This document shows positions 54,263 through 64,000 of a DNA stretch of 64,000 nt, piece by piece. A program made the translations under genes and the position numbers. Position 1 is the stretch's first letter, and each line of letters begins with the position of its first letter. The notes beneath the pieces were generated by a model, which saw nothing but the letters and a program-made list of their open reading frames with translations, did not search any database and was not told where the DNA came from. Source of the stretch: Kingdonia uniflora (lineage: Eukaryota; Streptophyta; Magnoliopsida; Ranunculales; Circaeasteraceae); contig JACGCM010001655.1 in NCBI GenBank assembly GCA_014058105.1, forward strand, positions 2,356,001 to 2,420,000. The letters are read 5' to 3'.

Positions 54263-54948
54263 GGCCCAAGGCTCATCAGCTCGAAGGTAACAATTGGGCA
54301 ATCGCTCAGGGAGTCTTTTGGCCTATAATGAGAACACAAGCCATCAAATATGTGAGAACATATGATGCCTGTCATCGACATTAACCCAAAATTCAAGCTC
54401 CAGCTTTAGAACTTTATTCTAGTAAAGTGTATTAGCTAATCAAAAGATAGGTTCTCGATCTCGTTGGTGAATTCCCCAATACACCTGGAAAAAGGAGGCA
54501 ACTCTTAGTAGTAACTGACAACTTCACCAAGTGGGTAGAAGCAGTCCCTTTGTGTCAGACACGAAAAGAGAAAGTCATCAAATTTATATGGGAAAATATT
54601 ATCATCAGATTCAGTTACCCCCATCTCATTAGAATTGAAAATGGACCGCAGTTCGTGGGTGCAAAAGTGATCGAGTTTCTCAATAAACATAACATCATTC
54701 ACTCTCCTTCGAATCTGTACTACCCCCAGAGGAATGGGCAAGCCAAAATCACCAACCATACTATAGTTGACGGAATAAAAAGTATTTGACATAGATAAAG
54801 GGTAATTGGGTTCAAGAGTTACCACGTGCGCTCTGGGCATATCGAGCGACACTGCAAGTATCTACGGGATGTGCAACTTTCTTGCTAACTTACAGAACAT
54901 AAGCAGCTATCCCAACTTAGTATCATCATCCCATATGTGACCACGAAA
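54263..54948 (+). pseudogene. Gypsy (Tat-type) integrase fragment
   Basis: AQGVFWPIMRTQAIKYVRTY and CHRH, then VLDLVGEFPNTPGKRRQLLV, DNFTKWVEAVPLCQTRKEK, FIWENIIIRFSYPHLIR, IENGPQFVGAKVIEFL and YYPQRNGQAKITN. Of the DDE triad the first Asp is kept, the second reads Glu and the Glu reads Lys. Neither flank belongs to it: aORF1 DNA on the left and Copia on the right. It is a scrap carried by rearrangement or a remnant of an insertion. Confidence 0.78.
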
Positions 54949-57550
54949 TGAAGAAAATTGGGATAAAAGGGAAAAATGGGAATAATTCTCTCGGCCCTAA
55001 GGACAAGGACTTTAAGAAGTTTACAGGGAGTTGTTATGTTTGTGGCAAACCATGGAATACCGCAAGCGTAAAAATAGACCAGAAAGAAACAAAGGCACTC
55101 AAGTAAACATTACTGAGGTGGAGAACTGTGTGCAGTAATCTCTGAAATCAACCTGGTAAGGGATTCCAGAGGATGGTTTATGGATACAGGGGGCACACGC
55201 CATATATGCTATGACAGGAGTTTATTTACTACCTACAATAAGGCTGAACATGAAGAGAAAGTATTCATGGGAAATGTTTCGACGTCAAGGGTCAAAGGAA
55301 AAGAGAAAGTAGTCCTGAAATTTACATATAAAAAAGATGTTACTTTGAATGAAGTGTTGCATGTGCCTGATATCTGCAAGAACCTTGTCTCTGGAGTATT
55401 GCTAATCAAAAATGGTTTCAAGTTAGTGTTTAAGTCAAACAGATGTATCATGACTAAGAATGGTATATTCATAGGAAAGGACTATGAGTATGATGGACTA
55501 ATCAAACTAGAAGTCTTATGTAAATCAAATTCAATTATCAATAAGAATGAAAATTTTAGTTAATGCTTGAGTCATTTAATGTTGGGAATCAATGATTAGG
55601 ACATATAAATTATGGTTCCCTACATAAATTAGTTAATTTAGGATTGTTGCCTGAATTCAATCTTGATTATAAACAAAATGTGAAGTGTGTGTTGAAGCAA
55701 AATTTACTAAGCAACCATTCTATTCTATTGAACAATGAAAAATCGAACTGCTATATTTGATTCACAGTGATCTCTGCAATTTGAAGTTTATTCAAACACG
55801 AGGCTGAAAGAAGTACTGTATTACTTTCATAGATAATTGTACAAGATACAGTCATGTGTACTTGCTTAAAAGCAAAGATGAGGCATTATAAATGTTTGTT
55901 ATTTTCAAAAATAAGGTTGAGACTCAACTTAACAAAAAGATAAAAGTTTTTATAACTGATAGGGGCGGAGAGTACGACTCCATTCCATTTTGAGAACTTT
56001 GTGCTAAGTTTGGTATTATACACCAAACTACTACACCTTATACTCCTCAACAAAATAGTGTTGCTGAGAGGTAAAGAAATTTTTTTAAAAATATGCTTAA
56101 TGTTATGCTTATTAGTTCTAGTTTACTCCAAAACTTGTTGAGGGAAGCGTTACTTTCTATGAATTATATTCTCAATAAGTTATCTCACAAGAAGATTGAT
56201 AAAACTCTTTATAAACTTTGAAAAAGTAGAGAGCATTCTTATAAGTTCTTAAAAGTGTGGGGGTGTCTTGCAAAGGCACAAGTACCATTGCCAAAAAGGT
56301 CTAAATTAAAACCTAAAACTATTGACTCCATTTTTATTAGTAATGCCAACAATAGTAGTGCGTTTAGATTTCTCCTATAGAAATCTAAAATAAATGATAT
56401 GCATGAGAATACCATCATTGAATCACGTAATGTTATATTTTTTGAAAATATATTTCCATATAAAAAGAGTGATAATGAAAATCGTCTTAAAAGAACAACT
56501 GATGTTGCTTCTAGTAATAATCAACATATCATTCCAGAAAGTTCTGATTTCAATGCTCAACCAAGACGTGGGAAACGACTTAAGGTTGTTAAGTTTTTTG
56601 GTAAAGATTTTGTAATATTCTTGTTTGAAAATGAGCCTTGAACCTTCAAGGAAGTTGTGGCTACACCTGATGCTCCTAGTTGGAAAGAGACTGTACAAAG
56701 TGAGATAGAATCTATAATGCACAACCATACTTGAGAATTGGTAGATCCTCCACCTGACAAGAAACCTATAGGTTGTAAGTGGATTTTTAAATAAAAATTG
56801 AGACTTAATTGTTCAATTGAAAAGTACAAAGCCAAACTTTTTGCCAAAGGCTATAGGCAAAAAAAAGACTTGGATTATTTTGATACATATTCTCCAATGA
56901 CAAGAATAACTTATATACATATGTTAATAGCTACTACAATAGTGCATATGCTTGAAATATATCAAATAGAAGTTAAAACTATATTCTTGAATGGTTAATT
57001 AAATCAAGATATATATATGAACCAACCTAAGGGGTTCATTATCAGAGGCCAAGAAAATAAAGTGTGTCGACTGGTTAAATCTCTTTATGGATTGAAGCAA
57101 GCACTTTTACAATGGTATAAAAAATGGATGGAGTCATGATGAAGGAAGGCTTCTAAATCAATTAATGTGATAAATGTGTCTATATTAAAAGTATTAATGG
57201 TGAGCATGTAATTATATGTCTTTATGTAGATGATAAGCTCATCATGGAGACTAACATCAATGTTATTATGTCAACAAAGAAAATGTAGTTCAAGAACTTC
57301 GATATGAAGAACTTAGGCGTTGCAGATATTATTCTTGGCATAAAGATTAACAGAACACCATAGGTATTTTTTTTGTCTCAATCACATTATATAGAGAATG
57401 TACTTAAGAAGTTTAATAAATTTGAATGTCGTGGTGTTCAGACACCATATGACAATATGCGTCAATTAATTATATACGTAGGTGAGCTTATTTCTCAAAT
57501 AGAGTATACACGGATAATTTGTAGTCTAATGTATATTATGAACACGAATG
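54949..57550 (+). pseudogene. Ty1/copia polyprotein, 3'-truncated
   Basis: Starts inside gag with a knuckle remnant (CYVCGKP). The protease has WFMDTGGTRHICYDRSLF with DTG intact, and its domain stays open to 55563 (LNEVLHVPDICKNLVSGVLL). GAG-pre-integrase and integrase follow with DRGGEYDS and HQTTTPYTPQQNSVAER. RT has GCKWIFK, EKYKAKLFAKGYRQKKDLDY, YSPMTRITYIHMLIATT, DIYMNQPKGFI, CRLVKSLYGLKQALLQWYKK and CLYVDDKLIME with YVDD kept. It ends at ERTRII-like EYTRIICSLMYIMN near 57545. RNase H and LTRs are absent. Many stops. Confidence 0.85.
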
Positions 57551-57767
57551 TGACCCTATAGGTTGGGTTTTTATGGGTCCGACGTGGTAGCCCACTCACT
57601 CCCAACTCACACCCAACTGCTGGAGATGCCAGCAGTTGGGTATGTGTTGAGTATACCTGATCCCAGTGCTTAGCTCGCTCATGCGAACATCCCAAAATTG
57701 ACCTTACCAGGAAACTGGTGAAGCCATAGAAATCACTGCATTTTTCTCTCCCAACCACCTTGACACC
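57551..57767. other. GC-richer spacer with a hairpin
   Basis: Between the broken end of Copia and EP. Contains the 13-bp hairpin at 57611-57641. No gene is recognised. Confidence 0.5.
57611..57641. repeat. Perfect 13-bp inverted repeat with 5-nt loop
   Basis: Left arm ACCCAACTGCTGG (57611-57623), loop AGATG, right arm CCAGCAGTTGGGT (57629-57641). The outer 10 bp on each side also pair partly (ACTCAAC-type). Confidence 0.9.
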
Positions 57768-59790
57768 TTCTTCCACACCTGTCGAACCTGCTATTTACGT
57801 CAAACTCGACAGCCATGGTCGAGGTACATTCATTGGCTGCTTTTTAGATGCGGCCGGAATACGCAAACTCACTATGCTCCTTCGAGAAAATAAAGATGTT
57901 TTTGCTTGGTTGTTTTACAATATGTCTAGCGTTGACTCTACCCTGGCCTACCAACGCCTTGACCTAATCCCCAAATCCACAGCAGTAAAATAGATGAAGC
58001 GTACTTTGGCACCAAGGATTCGAGAAGTAATGAACCTCGAGGTCAAAAAACTTCTGGCCGCCAATTTTATCAGAGAGGTTTGAGTACGCCGATTGGATAT
58101 CAAATATCGTCGTTGTCCCCAAGAAGAATGGAAAGATCTGAATCTGCATCGACTTCAGCGATTTTAACAAATACACGCCAAAGGACAATTTTCCTCTCCT
58201 GATTATTTATGTGCTTCCGGATGCGACAGTCTGTCATGAGCACCTATCTATGATGGACGCAGCTTCGGGTTACAACCAGGTACCCCTCCTCCCTGAAGAT
58301 CAACTTAAAACTTTATTTATCACAAAATAAGGGATTTACTGTTTTAATGTGATGCCCTTCGGCCTCAAAAATATGGATGCCACTTACCAACGCCTTGCTA
58401 ACACCTTGTTTAAACCTCTACTTGGCAAGTTGGTCGAAGTTTATATCGACGACATGTTGTGTAAGAGTCTCCAAAAACACACCCATATACAAAACTTGAA
58501 TGATGTCTTTTTGATACTTTGATAATACAATATGAAATTAAACCCCGACATGTGCCAATTCGACGTATCCTCCAGAAAGTTCTTGGGTTACCTCATTAGC
58601 AAATGAGGAATCGAGATCGACCCTACCCAAATTCAAGCCCTCGTTGATATGCCCTCTCCCTGAACCAAAAAAGATGTCCAAAAGGTCACCGGCAAAATAG
58701 CTGTCCTGAACTGCTTCATCTCCAAATCCTCTTACCGTTGCACTTGGCTACTCCCCCTCTTGCGCGACCAAGGTGTTCATAAATTCAAAAAGAAGAACCC
58801 TGAAATTAACTGGACACCCGAATGCGAGCAAGCTTTTTTCAAACTCAAAACTTACCTTGGCCAACCACCTTTCATGAGTACCCTAGTCAAAGGCGAAGTA
58901 CTTACATTATATCTTGCGGTCACCGAAACTTCTATTATCTCGGTCCTTATCCGAATTGAGGCCGGTATTAAGAAACTCGTTTATTTAATCAGCAAGACTC
59001 TGACCCCAGCTGAAACACGATATACCAAACTTGAACGACTGTTCCTTACTCTTGTCTACACTTCTCAAAAGCTCAAACCATACTTCCAAGCGTACCACAT
59101 ACACGTTGTCACCAGCTTCCCTCTTCGCGAAATCCTCAGTAAGAAATATAAGTCTAGATGGGTACAATAGTGGTCCATCTATCTCGATGAATATGATATC
59201 ACTTTCAAAAAATAGGTCTTTCAAAAGGGATAGGCAGTCAACAATTTTTTTGCTGAATTCCCCGTCGAAGACATCGACTGGGAGGAACACGAAGACAACT
59301 TACCCGATGATCAACCCGAATAGAATGACCCTTGGAACCCTAACACAGGTTGGTGCCTTTTTATAGATAGATCTGCAGGACCCCACGATTCTGGTATAGG
59401 TATCGTCCTAGTCACACCTTCCAACGACTGAATCGAAAAGGCCATCAACTTAAATTTCAAATATACCAACAATGAGGCCAAATACGAAGCTTTGATATAT
59501 GGTCTCGATCTCGCTCTCGAACTTAGTGTCCCCAAACTATAAGTATTTACTGATTCCCAGCTTTTTCAGTGATAGTACACCGGTAAAAACCAGACAAGCG
59601 GTGGCATAGCTGAGTATGCAGCACTCGTCCGCCAGCGCATGGATTGCTTACCCAAAAAATCATCGATTACATATTACCCTCGAGGCAAAAATAGACATGC
59701 TGATACCCTTGATTTTATTACTGCCATTTTAGGCCAGTCCGAATCTCGAACCCTCAATATCAAAGTACACGAACGCCCATGTATCGACTA
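57768..59790 (+). pseudogene. EP: reverse transcriptase and two RNase H domains
   Basis: Tat-type pol fragment. EPAIYVKLDSHGRGTFIGCF, ENKDVFAWLFYNMSSVDSTL, MKRTLAPRIREVMNLEVKKL, MMDAASGYNQVPLLPEDQL, and VEVYIDDMLCKSLQKH (58440) with YIDD intact. First RNase H: WTPECEQAFFKLKTYLGQPP and LTLYLAVTETSIISVLI, open to 59170. Second: WCLFIDRSAGPHDSGIGIVL (Gly of DGSAG changed to Arg), NNEAKYEALIYGLDLAL, VFTDSQLF, NRHADTLDF. It starts abruptly without gag or protease. It is closest to ED in sequence. Confidence 0.85.
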
Positions 59791-59799
59791 GATATAAAT

Positions 59800-60700
59800 C
59801 AGCACCATCAATATTGGGGGCAAGAGCCTCAATCCTGAAGACTGGCACACACCTTTCCTAGCCTACTTCAACAGTTCCACCCTGCCGGAGGACCCCAAAG
59901 CCAAATGTTTATTATTGGAAAACTGCTGACAGTATACCATTCTCAAAGGCGGTCTATACCGCAAATCCCCAAATTGGGTATATCTCTGTCGTATTTCCCA
60001 ACGCGAAGCCACCACCATACTTACTAAACTCTATGAAGGAAATTGCAGTTCCCACACCGTTGGTCAATCTATGGCTCTCTGAGCAATCACCCAGGATTTA
60101 TTCTGGCCTAATATGAAGAACCAAGCCAAAGAATATGCGAAGCACTGTGACAAATACTAATGTCATGCCTATGATATCTGAATCCCCCCATAAGAAATCC
60201 ATTGCAGCCAAGTTGCTTGTCCATTCACGCGATGGGCCATTGATCTCGTGAGCCCTTTTCCCAAAGCTTCGTATAGTAGAGAGCACATTTTAGTCGCCAT
60301 AGATTATTTTACTAAATGGGTCAAAGTCGTGCCTTTATGATGAACCAGAGAAGAAGAAGTCACCAAGTGCCTTTAGGTCAAACCACAGATTATTCGATGC
60401 GACAATGGTCCACAATTCGTTGGGAAAAAAGTTTATAATTTCCTCAAAAAGTATAACATTATCTCCTTCCCCTCTACCCCTTATTACCCACAAGGAAATG
60501 GTCAGGTCAAAGCAATCAATAAAACTATAGTCGATGGTCTTAAAAAACGCGTCGATGAGAAGAAGGGTCGGTGGGTTCAAGAATTACACCATGTACTCTA
60601 GGCTTACCATACCACATCAAGAATGACGATTGGCTATACTCCTTTCCTCCTGGCCTATGGTATCTATCAGGGCCTGCCCCTCGATCTCACCTAGAATTGA
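59800..60700 (+). pseudogene. EP: integrase
   Basis: Zinc part CSSHTVGQSMAL, FWPNMKNQAKEYAKHCDKY (last Cys lost), core RWAIDLVSPFPKASYSREHI, VAIDYFTKWVKVVPL, IIRCDNGPQFVGKKVYNFLK with the second Asp kept, PQGNGQVKAINKTIVDGLKK with Glu to Lys, then VDEKKGRWVQELHHVL and YTPFLLAYG near 60660. It is cut soon after by LTR family A sequence. The stretch from FTKW to the second Asp has a deletion. Confidence 0.83.
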
Positions 60701-60708
60701 GTTGTCCC

Positions 60709-61282
60709 CAGTTCGAACTATCTCTATATCAGGCTCACGCATCCTCCACATAACTTCTAAGTCAAGCATTGCCACATACTCCACGAACTGATGATAAACG
60801 TGGGTCGAGGTTAAACCAAAAAACCTAAACAAATCAAAACCACCTGTCTCTCACGAACTCAACAGTTACTCAGTCAACAACCACTAACCACATTGTTTGG
60901 AGAACGTGCTCCAGCACGATGAAGAGCTACAAAAGGGCCCTATATAAAGGAAAAGTTCAAGAAGAGATAAAGACCAGAATATATACGAGAAATCACGAAG
61001 AAGACTATATCTTCTGAGATTCTCAAACACTCAAAACTTCTTATTCACAAGATCAAATATTTCAAAATCTAGAGATAAATTATAATAAGATATCGTCAGC
61101 CTCAAGCAATAAAAGTCACAGTTACAAAACCCTCAGCACCAGATCATGGTTTTTTAACCTATTCATAGGTTTTCCACGCTAAATACCTGTGTCATTTCCT
61201 ATTTACTATATTATAGTCACAGGTACGTTAGTATAAGGACAAATTTTAGGCCACGTCGAGCTCACGGAATTAGGTCATTACA
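60709..61282 (+). repeat. LTR family A, 5' LTR of EQ
   Basis: Aligns from CCCAGTTCGAACTA with CCCAATTCAAACTA of 10677-11276. The first 25 bp or so are missing or unrecognisable. TATA region CCCTATATAAAGG near 60948. Ends GGAATTAGGTCATTACA and is followed by a primer site. Confidence 0.78.
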
Positions 61283-61300
61283 TTTGGCGTCGTCTATGGG
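61283..61300 (+). other. Primer-binding site of EQ
   Basis: TTTGGCGTCGTCTATGGG directly after the LTR, the best-preserved primer site of family A here. Confidence 0.75.
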
Positions 61301-61358
61301 AATGAAATTCTTTCAATGGTATCCTAAAACATTCAATCACTCTACTACAACATTTTAA

Positions 61359-61860
61359 TCATGGTCACATCCAGGCAAACAATTAGCTCACGATCGAGAG
61401 CTCCGTGAAAAAGAGTTCGTTGCCGAACGGCAAGCCCGTTTGGCAGCGCTCAAACGACATGAAGATCAAATGATAATAATGCTGACTGCCATGGAAGCTC
61501 TGCAGAACATTTAACAGGCTCCTCCACCACGAGATCGTGATCAGGTGCTAGAAGCCTCCCAGATTTCTGCGTGTAAGATTAGGACCTCAAGAAGCCACCA
61601 GCAAGGCAATTTCCAGGCCTATTCAAAATAAACCACAACATTCCATTTATTTGGGATGGGAGATTCAATCTAAAATTAGCCGAGATCACCGATGTTCCAT
61701 CCATCAAGAGGAAGAACAGAGACCTCAGTCTCGAGTTCCAGCATGAGATCGTTGAGTGAAGGTACCGGTACCCAAAATCTGTAACCTCCTCATTATGTCG
61801 CATACCTGTTTAATGACGATTGAATGTATCGCAGTCGAAATCCAACAACTTGAAAAGTAT
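61359..61860 (+). pseudogene. EQ: gag N-terminus, truncated
   Basis: An ATG at about 61361 opens MVTSRQTISSRSRAP, then a stop. A second frame carries the helical segment AHDRELREKEFVAERQARLA, ALKRHEDQMIIMLTAMEALQ and a Pro-rich linker. Position after the primer site and the coiled character match gag of EB, EC and ED. It fades before 61880, where antisense-promoter DNA of another element starts. Confidence 0.6.
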
Positions 61861-61879
61861 CTCTTTCTTAAGTCTCTAT

Positions 61880-62200
61880 TACAAATCTAATAGTGCCAGT
61901 GGTGGTCGCCTTTCTCGCTTGTGTCTCTCTCTCCCTTTTAGTAGAAATAGTGTTGGTCTTTCTCTCTCTGTCTCTCCCCTTATTAAATAACAGCCCCTAA
62001 AACCGCCTCGGTTTCCCCAACCGTCATCATTACCACTACCCCCACCCCTTCCCCCATTTCTACCCATTTTCAGACACTCTAAGTATTTACCATACTGCCC
62101 CTACTTATATACATGTGTGTGCATACCCCATTTCCCCTCAAGAGAGTATTCCCCTCATTCTCTCGAACCCTCGATTCCCCTTAAAATCAATGACTATACA
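61880..62200 (-). promoter_or_regulatory. aORF1 promoter-leader remnant (right-end element)
   Basis: Resembles 39060-39250 of ED (AAAACCGCCTCGGTTT versus AAACCACCTCGATTTT, then CATCATTACCAC). A TATA-like TTATTTAATAAGGGG lies on the minus strand near 61976-61990. No coding gene. Confidence 0.45.
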
Positions 62201-62789
62201 TGGTCCTGCCTTTGATAACCCTCTTCCTTCGACACCAGGCTCCTAACACCCTATCCGAACCTACCACATCAACTTCAATCAACTCACACGTAGCCTCCAC
62301 CCCATTCCCAAGGAAATATAATTATGGCCTACTATGACGCATTGCCCCAAGAAGAGTATTACCTCTGATACCTCTGCCATTCCGGTTGTCAGCTTTTACA
62401 GCCGAAGTCCCCCATACCCTCATTATTCGAGCCATCTTATAAGCTTAACCAGAGTCACACCCCTCGACCACATTCTTTCGATCATCGATCGATGATCTCC
62501 GCTCTTACCGAAGTCCCGAATTGTATTACCATTCCTATTCGTTTTTCTGTTAAAGATTAACCGTGCCTCCATTATCATCACCTACATTACCTACCACTTT
62601 ATACTTCCATACATCGATAACCAAATCTTTGTTTTATTTAAAAAACAAAACGCGGGAATACAGCACCAACAAAAAAAACAAAAAAACAAAAAACAACAGC
62701 AACAACAACAAACACAACAACAACGTCTCACTCTACATACCCACCCACAATATCAAAGAACTCCCCTTATTTACACGCGGGCAGTTCTT
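62201..62789. other. Spacer of the right-end element
   Basis: aORFx would be expected here but I cannot recognise it. Contains an 18-bp perfect palindrome (GATCATCGATCGATGATC, 62480-62497) and an A/CAA-rich simple stretch at 62668-62735. Confidence 0.4.
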
Positions 62790-63089
62790 CCATTTCCCCA
62801 AGAAAGCCTTTGGCGGGCCTTCAGCTTCCATCAGTCGCTCTGCCAGGTGCCACAGCATATAGGATTGTTGCGTCACACTCGGGAGATACCATTGCATAAC
62901 CCCTCACCAGTGCGCGAATGGCTCCCCGCAGATCACTTCTCCTACCTCCAGCTCCACCAAGTCCGGCATCGGCGCCCCCAAGTCTTGATCCCCAAAATAC
63001 TACTGCCTCATAACCATAGCCTTGGCATTCACTCGTTATTACTTTACCTCCAGTTTCTTCTGGTAGCGTATGTTCGGAGTGGGTTTCAT
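62790..63089 (-). pseudogene. aORFy copy (right-end element, EB type)
   Basis: ATG at 63089: MKPTPNIRYQKKLEVK, two stops, AKAMVMRQ, a stop, YFGDQDLGAPMPDLVELEVG, then a stop within the next segment and TQQSYMLWHLAERLMEAEG. It matches ED aORFy at the start (M--TP----QKK/R), at FFG/YFG--DL, at MP(D/E)LVE and in the Leu-rich helix near the end. Lies 238 bp before the 3' LTR. Confidence 0.68.
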
Positions 63090-63150
63090 TACTTTACTAT
63101 AACAGGAGGAAGATGAACAGTACTTGAAGATTTTCCCACAAGAGGCCCCT

Positions 63151-63160
63151 CTTTATACCC
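63151..63160 (-). promoter_or_regulatory. TATA box of aORFy (right-end element)
   Basis: GGGTATAAAG followed by AGGGG on the minus strand, about 65 bp before the ATG. Confidence 0.6.
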
Positions 63161-63313
63161 TGCTTAAGGCGCATTAATTACCTCCTTAATCAGCATTATC
63201 ATAATTACTCTCCTCGAAACTACCCACATTCACACCACTCAAATTTTCAACTTCTATTGCCTAACAACTTTTCTCAACACGTGCTATCTGCAATAATTTC
63301 CAAGGCCCCAGCT

Positions 63314-63325
63314 GAGAGGGGGCGA
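63314..63325 (+). other. Polypurine tract before the right LTR B
   Basis: GAGAGGGGGCGA adjoining the LTR start at 63327, which identifies it as a 3' LTR. Confidence 0.7.
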
Positions 63326-63326
63326 A

Positions 63327-64000
63327 TATAGTAGCCTGCTCACGGCCTTCCAGTACTAGTCGAATAGTCGAAGGTTACATCGAAGCCAACAAAAGACTCA
63401 AGGCCCAGCAAGTCAACATCAAAATTCCACGAAGCCTTTCGAGATTATCGAATACTCGAGCACTCGAATGCATCATCGAAGTAAGTTGAAGTCGAAGCCA
63501 AAGACAGTCGGTCAACATTAACTCCAGAACAACTTTAACTGTGGTAATGCATGGTCGAAGGCAAATACACCTGACAGCCAGCTCACCAGACAGAATAGTA
63601 TAAACAAGCCACAAGACAGCTACAGTGTTAGAACCAACTTATCGTACAGGACAGCTGCCTCAAGGGGTATACATGTATCTAACCTCACATGGTGACTCAC
63701 CCCTTTTCTATCTCCTATAAATAGAAGAGAGGGAACACTGTGAAGGAGTTAGAAAAACTCCACCAAAACCCCTCCTAACACTACCTTCGAATAAAAACTC
63801 CACCAAAACCCCTCCTAACATTACCTTCGGATACCTTGTACCTCCTTTTAACTCGAACTGTCATCTAATCCAACATATATATAATCTTTTATTCAAATCC
63901 TCGCTAGAGGTTATGGAGATCCTAATTCATGGACTCTACGCAAGTATATTAGCGCATTAAGCTAGTTGCTTATAATTTTATATATTTGCCAAAATCCCTA
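63327..64000 (+). repeat. LTR family B, 3' LTR (runs off the window)
   Basis: Starts TATAGTAGCCTGCTC and matches 4516-5212 throughout, with the same TA start. TATA region CCTATAAATAGAAGAG near 63713. Carries a direct duplication of about 44 bp at 63749-63835 (AAAAACTCCACCAAAACCCC and following bases) that the left copy lacks. The last 20-odd bases of the LTR lie beyond 64000. Confidence 0.85.

Noticed and set aside
1..64000. tRNA, rRNA or snoRNA genes
   Set aside because: No cloverleaf with B-box sequence or rRNA core was noticed on either strand by eye. A covariance-model scan would be needed to exclude short ones.

Overview
The window is plant nuclear DNA from a heterochromatin-like block made almost wholly of decayed, nested retrotransposons. 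The organism is most likely a large-genome eudicot; nothing here fixes the species. I see no host gene, rRNA, tRNA or CRISPR. The dominant family is Ty3/gypsy of the Tat lineage (Retand/Ogre-like). The supporting evidence is YIDDMLCKS-type reverse transcriptase, two successive RNase H domains, a TTTGGCGCCGTCTGTG-type primer site, tandem repeats after the integrase, and genes on the strand opposite to gag-pol.

Layout (element names are mine). 1-1714: 3' end of E1 with its 3' LTR (LTR family A). 1930-4515: C-terminal half of the large antisense gene (aORF1) of an older element E0. 4516-5423: LTR family B, primer site and gag start of EB, which interrupt that gene. 5424-11276: 3' half of E2 ending in LTR A. 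11277-16036: 3' half of E3, with the LTR of E2 sitting in an intron of its aORF1. 16037-18731: unassigned DNA, a lone minus-strand LTR A and a Copia integrase scrap. 18732-22056, 46343-47284 and about 53407-54262: pieces of EM, an element on the minus strand. 22057-28835 plus 42071-46342: EC (LTR family C), inserted in the 5' leader intron of the EM antisense gene. 28836-42070: ED (LTR family D), a structurally complete 13.2-kb element inserted in the tandem repeats of EC with an exact 5-bp target duplication. About 47290-53406: a minus-strand L1-type LINE in the next intron of the EM gene. 54263-57550: a gypsy integrase scrap joined to a 3'-truncated Copia. 57768-60700: pol fragment EP. 60709-61860: LTR A, primer site and gag of EQ. 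61880-64000: an antisense promoter remnant, a small antisense gene, a polypurine tract and a 3' LTR of family B. That last LTR may pair with 4516-5212, making EB the outermost element of nearly the whole window.

The most interesting system is an antisense gene cassette between the pol region and the 3' LTR. In promoter-to-end order it holds aORFy (about 60-150 aa), aORFx (117 aa) and aORF1, a large multi-exon gene with a Transposase_28-like N-terminal part and long coiled coils. Each unit has its own TATA box. aORFy is recognisable in six elements, aORFx in four and aORF1 in six. aORFx is exactly 354 nt long in three strongly diverged copies. aORF1 keeps canonical GT-AG introns on the antisense strand, as expected if the genomic RNA is sense and cannot be spliced there. 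Antisense ORFs of the aORF1 kind are known in Tat elements. The two small, separately promoted units may not be described.
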